Part shown: piece after piece, positions 35,001-43,442 of the stretch
Layout of the letters: each line of letters begins with the position of its first letter
How positions within the stretch are numbered: the first letter of the stretch is position 1
Origin: Streptomyces sp. NBC_01224
GTDB lineage: Bacteria > Actinomycetota > Actinomycetes > Streptomycetales > Streptomycetaceae
DNA: 64,000 nucleotides
NCBI RefSeq assembly: GCF_036002945.1
Contig: NZ_CP108529.1
Span: forward strand, 8,055,001-8,119,000
Direction: 5' to 3'
Notes under the pieces: model-generated
Seen by the model: only the letters and a program-made list of their open reading frames with translations
What the model was told of the DNA's origin: nothing
The model's database searches: none
Made by a program: the position numbers and the translations under genes

Positions 35001-37130
35001 CTGCCTGGACTCGAAGTCGTAGTCGACGAAAGCGGCATCGGCGTCGCCAAGTTCGATCTGGCGTTCAGCATGACTGAGCGCTTCACGGTGGAAGGCGCTC
35101 CGGCCGGCATCGACGTGACGGTCGAATACGCCACGGACCTGTTCGAACGATCGACGGTGGAGCGGATGACCGGCTACCTGGTCAGGCTCTTGCGCAGCGC
35201 CCTCGACGAACCCGAACTGCCTCTTAGCCGACTGGAGATGCTGTCCGACGGCCAGCGCCGTCATGTGTTGGTGCAGCTCAATGACACGGCGCGCGAAGTC
35301 TCTTCCCGGACCCTGCCCGACATGCTCGCGGCGCAGGCGGCCAGGACGCCCGAGGCCACAGCCGTGGTGTTCGAGAACGAATCCGTCACGTACGCGGAGC
35401 TCAATGCCCGGGCCAATCAAATGGCCCGGTTCCTGATCGGTCTGGGAGTGGGACCCGAGGAAACGGTCGCGCTGCTTGCGCCGCGTTCCGTGGGGCAGAT
35501 CGTGGCCCTGCTCGGCGTGGTGAAGGCGGGGGCGGCGTACCTGCCGGTGGATCCCGACTATCCGCCCGACCGCATCGCCTACATGCTTCAGGACGCCAGG
35601 CCCGCCTGTGTGCTCACCACGAGCGGGATGGCCCGGCATGTACCGAAGGGGATGCACTCGGCAAGCATCGACAGCGAAAGCGTCGCGCAGACACTTGCCG
35701 CGCGTTCCGGGGCCGAGGTCACGGATGACGAACGCACCACACCGCTGCTGCCGGCACATCCTGCCTATGTGATCTACACGTCGGGATCGACCGGTCGCCC
35801 CAAGGGAGTGGCCATGCCGTCACAGGCGCTGGTCAACCTCCTTGCCTGGCACGCCGAGCTCATGACCGGTGGCACCGGGACCACGACGGCGCAGTTCGCA
35901 TCCCTGAGTTTCGACGCGGCCGCTCAGGAGATCTTCTCCGCCCTGACGTCCGGCAAGACGCTTGCGGTGCCCAGGGACGATGTGCGTAAAGACATGGCGG
36001 AACTGGTGCGTTGGCTCGACCGGTATCAGGTCAATGAGCTGTTCGCTCCCACACCTGTCATCGAAGGGGTCGGCGAAGCCGCGAAGGAACTCGGCCTTCC
36101 GCTGCCCGACTTGGTGGACATCGCCCAGGGGGGTGAAGCCCTGGTGCTCCACCCGGCCATCCGTGACTTCTGCGCTCGCGGCTCGGGCAGACGCGTGCAC
36201 AACTTCTACGGACCCACCGAGACTCATCTCGTCACCAGTTTCACCGTGACCGACGAGTCGATGGACGACACGGTGTCGCCCCCCATCGGCCCGCCCATCT
36301 GGAACACCCGGACCTATGTCCTGGGGCAGGGCCTGCAACCGGTGGCCGTCGGGGTTCCCGGCGAGCTGTATCTCGCCGGGGCGCAGGTTGCCCGGGGATA
36401 TCTGAATCGTCCGGGGCTGACGGCCGAGCGGTTCGTCGCTGATCCCTTCGGACCGGCCGGGTCGCGTATGTACCGCACGGGCGACCTGGTGCGGTGGCGG
36501 ACCGATGGACATCTGGAGTTCCTGGGGCGCACGGACTTCCAGGTCAAAATCCGTGGTTTCCGGGTGGAGTTGGGCGAGGTCGAGGCAGCTGTGGCCTGTG
36601 CGCCCGAGGTGGCGCGTGTCGTGGCGGTGGCGCGGGAGGACCGGCCCGGGGACAAACGACTGGTGGCGTACGTCGTGGCCCAGCCCGGAACCAGACCCGA
36701 CCCTGCGCGGCTGCGCAGGGTGGCGGGCGAGAGGCTGCCCGTGCACATGGTGCCGTCCGCCATCGTGGTGGTGGACGCCATCCCGCTGACTCCCAACGGA
36801 AAGGTCGACCGCGCCGCGCTGCCGGCACCGGAGTACACCGCCTCACTGCGGGGGACCGAGCCGCGGAATGAGCAGGAGAGAACCCTGTGCCGGCTGATCT
36901 CCGAGATCCTCGGGGTACCGCAGGCCGGTACGGAGGACGACTTCTTCGAACTCGGCGGGCACTCCCTCCTTGCGACCCGGTTGATCAGCCGTATCCGTAC
37001 GGAACTCGGACGCGAGCTCAGCATCCGCGATCTCTTCGAGCACCCGACAGTCCAGGGCATCACCAAGCACCTCACCCATCCCCCCACCGCACGCCCGGTA
37101 CTGCGCAGACGGAGCGGCGGCGCGACGTAG
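32091..37130 (+). CDS. Two-module nonribosomal peptide synthetase (A-T-C-A-T)
   Basis: 1679 residues from ATG 32091 (AAGGAGGG upstream). Domains: A1 (about 10-510; YTSGSTGLPKG about 166, NVYGPTETT about 300, A10 Lys500), T1 (LGGHSLLAV, Ser about 553), C (about 605-1050; HHIACDGWS about 737), A2 (about 1075-1560; YTSGSTGRPKG, FYGPTETH, YRTGDLVRW with Asp1465), T2 (GGHSLLA about 1625). There is no starter C, epimerase or thioesterase. A1 has YRTGGLVRW: the core A7 Asp is Gly394. A2 has Gln at the third pocket position (FDAAAQEIF) and ETHLV, as in proline-type domains. The chain must be handed to another protein for release. Confidence 0.95.
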   Translation: MRPEPMPFAQTYVDLFEEQAAREPEAIAVVCGGETLTYGELNARANRLARLLTGHGAGPGSLVALRLPRSTDLVAALLAVTKAGAAFLSIDPAHPEERNSRIMRDASPELLLTHASSRPEGGYGSGPRHVMLDDPDTVRMLAEQPAGNMEDAEGTDVVRPGHPAYVLYTSGSTGLPKGVVVSFANLVNLLEHFQDDLELSSRDRLLSVTTVGFDIALLEIFLPLLSGARLVLASPVEHGDPARLAEAIRQQAITVMQATPALWQSLIDSGASLANLRVLVGGEAVPERLAATLLASAREVTNVYGPTETTIYSTSMRLESEAPAAVPIGTPIRNTSVYVLDQTLKPVTMGESGELYISGAGVARGYLNRPGLTAERFVADPFGPPGSRMYRTGGLVRWRPDGNLMFLGRTDFQIKFRGFRVELGEVEAAVAHAPEVARVVAVAQEDRPGDKRLVAYAVPRPGTHPDPVHLRKAAARILPAYMAPSTVVLLDAMPLTPNGKIDRNALPAPAHTAAPRGAEPRTPEEETLCQLFCEILGVPQAGTEDDFFELGGHSLLAVRLISRVRTELARELNIRDLFENPTVHGIIQHLTRPDMPRPALARAERPERIPLSFAQRRLWFLNRLEGRSATYNVPLSLHLRGPVNRAALEAALGDVVERHESLRTVFPEVDGEPRQLVLEAEDAFPQLPVVESAERGDNRSVLTSFAEDGFDVTVEAPLRALLVAHGPDQYQLLLVVHHIACDGWSMAPLARDLVEAYAARSAGLWPMYGELPVQYADFTLWQHELLGNESDPGSACARQLTFWRKELRNLPVELQLPFDHRRPARASYRGDILSFRIDAELQRGMANLARSSGASVFMAVQATLATMLSKLGAGTDIPIGSPVAGRSDEALDDMVGFFVNTLVLRTDTSGDPSFRDLLTRVRETDLDAFAHQDLPFETLVEAINPTRSLSRHPLFQVLLAAQNVERASFDLPGLEVVVDESGIGVAKFDLAFSMTERFTVEGAPAGIDVTVEYATDLFERSTVERMTGYLVRLLRSALDEPELPLSRLEMLSDGQRRHVLVQLNDTAREVSSRTLPDMLAAQAARTPEATAVVFENESVTYAELNARANQMARFLIGLGVGPEETVALLAPRSVGQIVALLGVVKAGAAYLPVDPDYPPDRIAYMLQDARPACVLTTSGMARHVPKGMHSASIDSESVAQTLAARSGAEVTDDERTTPLLPAHPAYVIYTSGSTGRPKGVAMPSQALVNLLAWHAELMTGGTGTTTAQFASLSFDAAAQEIFSALTSGKTLAVPRDDVRKDMAELVRWLDRYQVNELFAPTPVIEGVGEAAKELGLPLPDLVDIAQGGEALVLHPAIRDFCARGSGRRVHNFYGPTETHLVTSFTVTDESMDDTVSPPIGPPIWNTRTYVLGQGLQPVAVGVPGELYLAGAQVARGYLNRPGLTAERFVADPFGPAGSRMYRTGDLVRWRTDGHLEFLGRTDFQVKIRGFRVELGEVEAAVACAPEVARVVAVAREDRPGDKRLVAYVVAQPGTRPDPARLRRVAGERLPVHMVPSAIVVVDAIPLTPNGKVDRAALPAPEYTASLRGTEPRNEQERTLCRLISEILGVPQAGTEDDFFELGGHSLLATRLISRIRTELGRELSIRDLFEHPTVQGITKHLTHPPTARPVLRRRSGGAT
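33191..33268 (+). repeat. Near-identical direct repeat, copy 1 (A1 domain)
   Basis: 78 bp matching 36404-36481 with only 4 mismatches, encoding NRPGLTAERFVADPFGP and the following MYRTG. The two adenylation domains are much less alike elsewhere, so this segment reflects recent duplication or gene conversion. Copy 1 ends exactly before the codon where A1 has the Asp-to-Gly change. Confidence 0.8.
36404..36481 (+). repeat. Near-identical direct repeat, copy 2 (A2 domain)
   Basis: Partner of 33191-33268, about 3.2 kb away in the same orientation within the same gene. Recombination between the copies would remove one module's worth of sequence in frame. Confidence 0.8.
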
Positions 37131-37212
37131 CGAGGCAGGGAGGACGGCCGCCGCCCTGTACGCGGCCCTGGCCTGGCCCGAGGGGGCTCCCGCCATCGCT
37201 CAGGTGGGAGCC

Positions 37213-39150
37213 TCAGACCTCCCGAGCACGCCGTTCGGCCTCCCGCGGTGCCTCGAGCAGGGTCGGGAGGCCCGGACCGAAGGGGCGCCGGCCCGGGTCG
37301 CCTGTCGCGGCGAAGGCCACCCAGGCCGCGTACCTCGCCGTCGCGAGCTCGCGCGGTGCGTCCGGGCCTGTCATGGCCCGCGTCTCCGGCAGGTCGAGCG
37401 TGTCGAAGGCGAAGCCGAGCTCGAGCGCGTGAGAGGCACCGAAGCCGAGGACGGGGGAGCGCCAACCGAACTCGGCACCCGCACACCACGGCCGATGAAC
37501 TGGTAGAACCGGCTCACACAACGCGCCGTATCCAGCCGCACAGCATCGTAGGAAAAGCCGCAGCACTGCCGGACCAGAGGCAGCCAAATCGTTCTGTCTC
37601 AGCCGGTCATACGTGAACGCCGCCGGGGCTTGACCCGGAATCCTGGACACGGGCTTTGCGGCTGGGACCACCCAGAGTGCGCAGGTAGCGGCAGAACTCG
37701 AGGAACTGCGTCCGCTGTCGGCCCCGGCCCGAATCCAGCCGGGAGCTGGGACCTGCCACCGACCGGCAGGGCTGCGACGGCGTCTGTCGAGGGGCTTCGG
37801 GCGTCGGCATGCCCGAAGCACGGGCTCCTGCCGGCTCCCCGGGTCCCCGGCATCCTCGGGATCCCCACCTCCGGGGCGTCGAGGTGGCGGGCCGCCGGAG
37901 CACACGATGCCCGTGAGGCCCACGGCGTAGAGCGCCAGCGGGAGGGCCGCGAGCCGACCGGCGGGAGCGAAGCCGCTGATGGCGAGGGCGGTCAGGGGCA
38001 GGAAGCAAGCGGCCAGGCCGCACACCAGGAGCAAGGGCGACCACCAGGCCGTCGGACCCACGCCTGCGGGAAGGCGGCGGAGCGGGCGCTGGGCCCGCAG
38101 GAGGGCCAGGGTGAACGGGACCAGGGCAGCGGTCAGGAGAGCGAGCCAGGGGATGCGCAGTGCCAGCCACGCGATGGAGCCGATGGCGGGCTGGGGTGCC
38201 AGGCCCGTGGGGTAGAAGGCGACGGCCACCAGGATCACCGGGATCATGTGCCACAGGTAGACGGTCATGACCGCCTGGTTGAGGCGGGAGACCCGTTGCC
38301 ACAGGCGGGGGCGGGTGAGCAGGCGTTGCAGCGCGGGTTCGGCCATCAGCAGAAGGCCGGTCTGGGCAGCGGCGAACGCCAGCAAGGCGATCGACGGTGG
38401 GTTCGTGTTGCCCACCCGCGTGCCGGCACCGATCATGTCGACGGGAAACGGGCCCCAGCCCAGCAGTGCAGCCAGGAGCGCGACGCCCCCCGCCGCCAAG
38501 GCGCGGCATCGCCATCGCGGGGTGGTCAGCGTTCCGTCCTGCCAGGCGAATCCCCACTGATGCATCGCCCCCCACACCAAAAGGTAGTTCGCGAAGCCGA
38601 TCACCGGCAGCCGGGGACCCAGTACCAGCACGTCCACCCCGGCGGCTCCCAGGGCCATCACCGTTGGCACGGCCAGCCCCCAACGGCGGTGCGCCGCGTG
38701 CAGGAGTGGGGTCAAGGCGATCAGCAGCAGGTAGACCGGCAGGAACCACAGGTGCAGCGCCACCAGCCAGCCCGCCCGGGCCAGCACGGCGGGTTCCGCG
38801 CCCGCGATGCGGGCCGCGACTGCGGCGAGCGCGCACACCGCCGCGTACACCGTCGTCGGCCACAGCAAACGCACCGCCCGCCCCTGTACCCAGGACCGCC
38901 AGTCCTCGCCCTGTTGCCGACGGGCCTGCCAGGACACCGCGTTGGCGTACCCACCGACAAGGAAGAAGACCGGCATGACCTGCAGCAACAGGGTGGGCCA
39001 GCGGACCCAGCCGACGTGGTCGAGCGCGTTGAGTCCGGACAGCCGACCGCCCCGGTAGGTGACGTCGACCAGCAGCCAGTGACCGGCCACCACCGCGCCG
39101 ATCGCGCACACGCGCAGCAGGTCCGCACAGCGGTTCCGTTCCGCCCTCAC
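37213..39150 (-). CDS. OafA-like acyltransferase 3 fused to a carboxylesterase tail remnant
   Basis: 645 residues. Residues 1 to about 410 are an acyltransferase-3 membrane protein (RNRCADLLRVCAIGAVVAGH at the start with the conserved H, then PVFFLVGGYANAVSW, about 10 TM helices). Then comes about 110 residues of Arg/Pro-rich junk, and the last 100 or so (FGASHALELGFAFDTLD, WVAFAATGDPG) are the C-terminal part of a type B carboxylesterase, including its catalytic His. The natural acyltransferase stop has been lost and the frame reads through the fragment. The acyltransferase part may still work. Confidence 0.7.
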   Translation of the reverse strand: MRAERNRCADLLRVCAIGAVVAGHWLLVDVTYRGGRLSGLNALDHVGWVRWPTLLLQVMPVFFLVGGYANAVSWQARRQQGEDWRSWVQGRAVRLLWPTTVYAAVCALAAVAARIAGAEPAVLARAGWLVALHLWFLPVYLLLIALTPLLHAAHRRWGLAVPTVMALGAAGVDVLVLGPRLPVIGFANYLLVWGAMHQWGFAWQDGTLTTPRWRCRALAAGGVALLAALLGWGPFPVDMIGAGTRVGNTNPPSIALLAFAAAQTGLLLMAEPALQRLLTRPRLWQRVSRLNQAVMTVYLWHMIPVILVAVAFYPTGLAPQPAIGSIAWLALRIPWLALLTAALVPFTLALLRAQRPLRRLPAGVGPTAWWSPLLLVCGLAACFLPLTALAISGFAPAGRLAALPLALYAVGLTGIVCSGGPPPRRPGGGDPEDAGDPGSRQEPVLRACRRPKPLDRRRRSPAGRWQVPAPGWIRAGADSGRSSSSSAATCALWVVPAAKPVSRIPGQAPAAFTYDRLRQNDLAASGPAVLRLFLRCCAAGYGALCEPVLPVHRPWCAGAEFGWRSPVLGFGASHALELGFAFDTLDLPETRAMTGPDAPRELATARYAAWVAFAATGDPGRRPFGPGLPTLLEAPREAERRAREV

Positions 39151-39299
39151 ACCATCGATGATCGCGCGGCGCCGACCCGGACCGGAAGCCGCGCGACGTT
39201 CGGGACGACCAGGGTCGCAGTACCAGGTTCTGCCCTCGTGTACAGCGCCCTGCGGTTACCGACTGGCGTCCAGCGCGGGGTTCATCAGATACGCCACTG

Positions 39300-39530
39300 T
39301 CAGTGCAGCTCGGGTTCGACAGCGTCTCCGCGTTGCTACGGTCCATGGCGTGGCGTGCTCCTCTGTCAGCGCGAAGGTGTCGAGCATGCGGGCGAAGTGG
39401 GCTGACTTCGCGCTGGGGGTGTGGAGCCAGTCGTTGCCGTAGGTGACGCGGCCGGGGTCGGCGAAGGCCAGAAGGCTCGGCAGGGCGTGGAACGCGTGGC
39501 GATCCTCGGACCAGCCGCGAAAGGCTCCGG
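39300..39530 (-). pseudogene. Amidohydrolase C-terminal remnant, frameshifted
   Basis: On the minus strand FHALPSLLAFADPGRVTYGN then DWLHTPSAKSAHFARMLDTF matches the end of amidohydrolase_2 family enzymes (the Asp of GND/GSD is a metal ligand). The continuation HAMDRSNAETL is in another frame, showing a frameshift near 39350. The N-terminal two thirds are absent. Confidence 0.6.
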
Positions 39531-39647
39531 AACCGGGGGCCTTCGTCTGAAGCGGGCGTCCGGGGCGATGAGAGGTTCTGCCGGCCCGTGGCCGTCGGAC
39601 CGTAGCCGCCGCGCATGTGTCGGAGGCTACGGTCCGACGTCGCTCAA

Positions 39648-39905
39648 TCGGCCAGGGTCAGCTGTCCGGCCGTTTCGATCCCCACCGTCCTGGCCGCCGC
39701 GCGGCAGAACTCCTCGGGCGGGCAGTACTGGTGCTCCGTGATGTAGTGGATCAACAGGTTCGGTGCCGTGTAGAGGATGCCGTCCGCTCCCCATGCGCGT
39801 TCGCGGCGCTGAGCGGCGAGGACGTCCGGGTGGCGGGCGTTTTGGTTGCGCCGGCGCAGGTAGCGGTGCAGCGTCCAGGTCTGGGGGGTACCGGCGGGAT
39901 CGCCG
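39648..39905 (-). pseudogene. Remnant of an unidentified ORF (possible mosaic with transposase-like tail)
   Basis: About 85 codons without a start: TWTLHRYLRRRNQNARHPDV, then GILYTAPNLLIHYITEHQYC and PPEEFCRAAARTVGIETAGQ to a TGA at 39648. The first part resembles tails of some actinobacterial transposases and the second resembles a family of small Streptomyces proteins with an HYxxxHxYxPPxEF motif. Identification is weak. Confidence 0.4.
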
Positions 39906-40000
39906 GACGGTGACTGCGCCGCTGTAGGCTCCGTGAGGGGCGGGGGATTAGGTTGGCGGAGAAAGGTCTTCGGGCAGCCGGACTCGCGATGGGGGCGGGC

Positions 40001-41314
40001 ATGACCATGCTAAAAGGAGCCAATGTTCCGGTGGCGGCTCACGCCGTGCGGGTCGAATTGGGGTGGCGCACCTCCCCGGGGACACCGGACGTCGATGGCT
40101 CGGCGCTCCTTGTCGTGTCGGGAAAGGTGCGCAACGACGCCGACTTCGTCTTTTACAACCAGCCCTCCCACGCATCCGGCGCGGTGCGCCACGAGGGCAA
40201 GCGGACCGCCGGTGACGGGGTGACGGACAGCCTCGCGGTCGACCTGGCGCGCATCGAGCCGGCCATCGAGCGCGTGGTCCTGGCAGCTTCTGCGGACGGC
40301 GGCACCTTCGGGCAGGTGACGGGACTGTACGTACGGATCACGGACGCGGCGGACGGCTCGGAGATCGCGCGCTTCGACAGTGCGGATGCGACGGTCGAGA
40401 CCGCATTCATTCTCGGCGAACTCTACCGACGCCAGGGCGCCTGGAAATTCCGTGCCGTCGGTCAGGGGTACGGCACCGGCCTCGAAGGTCTCGCGACGGA
40501 CTTCGGTATTTCCGTCGATGAACCACAGCAGACCCAGCCGTATCAACAACCCCAATCGCCTCAACAGCCCCAGCGGGGAGCGCGGGTTGACCATCTGTCG
40601 CCACCCCCGCCGGTCCTTCCGCCCGCACCGCCGACGGCGCCACCGGCACCTCCCGTACCCCCGGCCACCCCGCCGGTCCGCCTGTCGAAGGTGACTCTCA
40701 CCAAGGAGGCGCCATCGGTCTCCCTCGCCAAACAGGGCGGCACTTCGGGAGCCCTCCGGGTCAATCTCAACTGGGAAGTGCGCAAACAGTTCAAGGGCTG
40801 GGGAAGCAAACTCGGCAGAGCGGTCGCCAACCACGCGGACCTCGACCTCGATCTCTGCGCCCTCTACGAACTCACCGACGGCCGCAAGGGAGTCGTACAG
40901 GCGCTCGGAAACGCGTTCGGCGCACTCCGGCAGCCCCCTTATATCCATCTCGACGGAGACGACCGCACCGGCGCCGTCTCCACCGGCGAGAACCTCACCG
41001 TCAACCTCGACCAGAAGGACAAGCTCCGCCGCGTCCTGATCTTCGTCACCATCTATGAAGGCGCCCGGAGTTTCGCCGATCTCCACGCGACCGTCACCCT
41101 CCGGCCCCAGCACGGCGCCCCGATCGACTTCTCCCTCGACGAATGCACCGTCCCGTCCACCGTCTGCGCGCTCGCGCTCCTCACCAACAACGGGGGAGAC
41201 CTCACGGTGCAGCGCGAGGCCCGCTATCTCGTACCCGAGCGCGGAGTGAGCCCGCAGCGCACCATCGACTACGCCTATGGGTGGGGCATGAACTGGACAC
41301 CCGGCCGTAAATGA
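40001..41314 (+). CDS. Tandem double TerD-domain protein
   Basis: 437 residues. Two TerD (stress/calcium-binding) domains are joined by a Pro/Gln-rich linker (about 185-230). Domain 1 begins [20 protein letters not shown] and has the [11 protein letters not shown] motif ([11 protein letters not shown]). Domain 2 ([52 protein letters not shown]) is a more diverged bacterial TerD. ATG 40001 matches family starts. TerD proteins bind Ca2+ and act in tellurite/phage/stress responses at the membrane. No other ter genes are adjacent. Confidence 0.88.
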   Translation: MTMLKGANVPVAAHAVRVELGWRTSPGTPDVDGSALLVVSGKVRNDADFVFYNQPSHASGAVRHEGKRTAGDGVTDSLAVDLARIEPAIERVVLAASADGGTFGQVTGLYVRITDAADGSEIARFDSADATVETAFILGELYRRQGAWKFRAVGQGYGTGLEGLATDFGISVDEPQQTQPYQQPQSPQQPQRGARVDHLSPPPPVLPPAPPTAPPAPPVPPATPPVRLSKVTLTKEAPSVSLAKQGGTSGALRVNLNWEVRKQFKGWGSKLGRAVANHADLDLDLCALYELTDGRKGVVQALGNAFGALRQPPYIHLDGDDRTGAVSTGENLTVNLDQKDKLRRVLIFVTIYEGARSFADLHATVTLRPQHGAPIDFSLDECTVPSTVCALALLTNNGGDLTVQREARYLVPERGVSPQRTIDYAYGWGMNWTPGRK

Positions 41315-41366
41315 CCCCCCGGGGGTCCGGCCGGCACTGCGGCCATCGGCCCACGGACGGCTCCGC

Positions 41367-42539
41367 TCAACGGTCCGGCGCGGCCTCGGGACGGGCGTAC
41401 GTACGCCCCTTCCAGGCCGCGCCCCGCCCCCGGTGGTGCTGAACCGCTGAATCGACGGTCATCAGCAGGTAGAGCACAGCGGTGAACGGCAGGAGCGGCG
41501 CCAGCCACAGCGACTGTCGGTAGTAGCCCAGCATCGGCATGTACGTCCCGGCCATCACCGCCCACGCCACCCCGCCCGCCCACGCCGCCACCGGAGCACC
41601 GCCCAGCAGCCCGGCGACGAGCGTGACCGGCGGCGCGAGATAGACCAGTGCGAGCCCCAGCACCGTCCCGAGGAGCAGCGGCGGACTGTGCCGCAACTGG
41701 GCGTACGCGCTCCGTGACACCATCCGCCACAGATCCGCCAGCCACGGATACGGCCGGACGCTGTCCACCCGCTCCGCGAGCCCCAGCCAGATCCGGCCGC
41801 CGCTGCGCTGCACCGCCCGCGCCAGCGACACATCGTCGATCACCGCCTGCCGGATCGACTCCGGCACCCGCGCCCGGTCCGCCGCCCCGGTCCGCAGCAG
41901 CACGCATCCACCTGCCGCCGCAGCCGTTCGCGCCCCCGCCCGGTTCACCCACCGGAACGGGTAGAGCTGCGAGAAGAAGTACACGAAGGCCGGGACGACC
42001 AGCCGCTCCCAGACACTCGACACCCGCAGGCGGGCCATCTGCGAGACCAGATCGAACCCGCCCGAGAGGGCAGCGGCGACCAGCCCCCGCAGGCTGTCCG
42101 GCTCATGCGCGATGTCCGCGTCCGTCAGCAGCAGAAACTCCGGCTCCCGGGCCCGGGCCAGCGAGATCCCGTGCCGCACGGCCCAGAGCTTGCCCGTCCA
42201 GCCGGACTCCGGCTCACCGGGCGACACCACCGTCACCGGCAGGCCCCCGTACCGCACGGACAGCGCACGGGCGACGTCCCCGGTGCCGTCCTTGCTGCAG
42301 TCGTCGACGAGGAAGATCTCCGCGGCCCCCGGATAGTCCTGCGCCATCAGCGACGGCAGACTCACCGGCAGCATGTCGGCCTCATCACGTGCGGGCACGA
42401 CGATCGCCACGGACGGCCAGCGCTCCGGGGCCTCCCGGCGCGGCAGCCGCTGATCGGTCCGCCAGAAGAACCCTTGTCCCAGCAGCAGCCACACCCATGC
42501 GGCCAGCGAACCCACGGCGATCCAGGCAACGGCAGTCAT
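41367..42539 (-). CDS. HpnB-like family 2 glycosyltransferase
   Basis: 390 residues: an N-terminal TM helix, a GT2 domain (VAIVVPARDEADMLPVSLPS, FLVDDCSKDGTGDVA, LLTDADIAHEPDSL), QxxRW-like acceptor region (DDVSLARAVQRSGG) and three or four C-terminal TM helices. It matches the hopene-associated glycosyltransferase HpnB type, but no squalene-hopene genes are in the window. Convergent with the TerD gene. Confidence 0.85.
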   Translation of the reverse strand: MTAVAWIAVGSLAAWVWLLLGQGFFWRTDQRLPRREAPERWPSVAIVVPARDEADMLPVSLPSLMAQDYPGAAEIFLVDDCSKDGTGDVARALSVRYGGLPVTVVSPGEPESGWTGKLWAVRHGISLARAREPEFLLLTDADIAHEPDSLRGLVAAALSGGFDLVSQMARLRVSSVWERLVVPAFVYFFSQLYPFRWVNRAGARTAAAAGGCVLLRTGAADRARVPESIRQAVIDDVSLARAVQRSGGRIWLGLAERVDSVRPYPWLADLWRMVSRSAYAQLRHSPPLLLGTVLGLALVYLAPPVTLVAGLLGGAPVAAWAGGVAWAVMAGTYMPMLGYYRQSLWLAPLLPFTAVLYLLMTVDSAVQHHRGRGAAWKGRTYARPEAAPDR

Positions 42540-42597
42540 TTGCCGCAGTCTGCCCCACTGTGACGGAACCGCAAGGGCGGTCGACTAAGGTGACCGG

Positions 42598-43383
42598 GTG
42601 AAGATCGCGCTCATGGATTCCGGAATCGGCCTGCTCGCGGCCGCCGCCGCGGTACGCCGACTCAGGCCCGACGCCGATCTGGTGCTCTCCTCGGACCCCG
42701 GCAGCATGCCCTGGGGGCCGCGTACCCCCGAGGACGTGACCGCCCGCGCGCTGGACGTGGCCCGCGCGGCCGCCGCCCACCGGCCCGACGCACTGATCGT
42801 CGCCTGCAACACGGCCTCCGTACACGCCCTGCCGGCGCTCCGCGCCGAGCTGGAACCCGCACTGCCGGTCATCGGCACCGTGCCGGCCATCAAGCCGTCC
42901 GTCGCCGGTGGCGGCCCCGTCGCGATCTGGGCCACGCCCGCCACCACGGGCAGCCCCTACCAGCGCGGACTCATCCGGGAATTCGCCGGCTCCGTCGCCG
43001 TCACCGAGGTCCCGTGCCCAGGTCTCGCCGACGCTGTGGAGCACGCGGACGAACCGGCGATCGACCGGGCCATTGCCGCAGCCGCCGCACTCACCCCGCG
43101 CGATGTGCGGGCCGTGGTCCTGGGCTGCACCCATTACGAACTGGTCGGCGAGCGCATCCGTGCCGCCGTGCGGAAGCCCGGTCTGCCTACGGTCGCGCTG
43201 CACGGTTCCGCCAGTGCCGTCGCTGCCCAGGCACTGCGCCGAGTCGGGGTCGGACCCGCTCCGTCGGCCGAATCGGCGGGCGGCCTCACCGTCCTCCTCA
43301 GCGGGCGCATCGCCGAGCTGCCGGAAACCGCTCTGGCCTACGCCGAGGGGCAGCTGCTGGGGGCCGTCAGCCCGGCCGGCTGA
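42598..43383 (+). CDS. Aspartate/glutamate racemase family protein (MurI-like)
   Basis: 261 residues from GTG 42598. The fold is that of glutamate racemase: MDSGIGLLAAAAAVRR (loop that normally reads FDSGxGGL), VACNTASVHALPAL (first catalytic Cys), VVLGCTHYELVGERI (second catalytic Cys). Both cysteines are present, so cofactor-independent racemisation is plausible. Sequence is diverged from housekeeping MurI, so the role may be specialised. Confidence 0.8.
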   Translation: MKIALMDSGIGLLAAAAAVRRLRPDADLVLSSDPGSMPWGPRTPEDVTARALDVARAAAAHRPDALIVACNTASVHALPALRAELEPALPVIGTVPAIKPSVAGGGPVAIWATPATTGSPYQRGLIREFAGSVAVTEVPCPGLADAVEHADEPAIDRAIAAAAALTPRDVRAVVLGCTHYELVGERIRAAVRKPGLPTVALHGSASAVAAQALRRVGVGPAPSAESAGGLTVLLSGRIAELPETALAYAEGQLLGAVSPAG

Positions 43384-43442
43384 CCCGGCGGAGGCCATTG
43401 GACCCATCCCCGGCGTGCGGAATCTTAAGTACGCTGCTTGGC

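Noticed and set aside
37630-39405. 591-codon plus-strand frame
   Set aside because: Mirror of the acyltransferase gene; charged, repetitive composition and no motifs.
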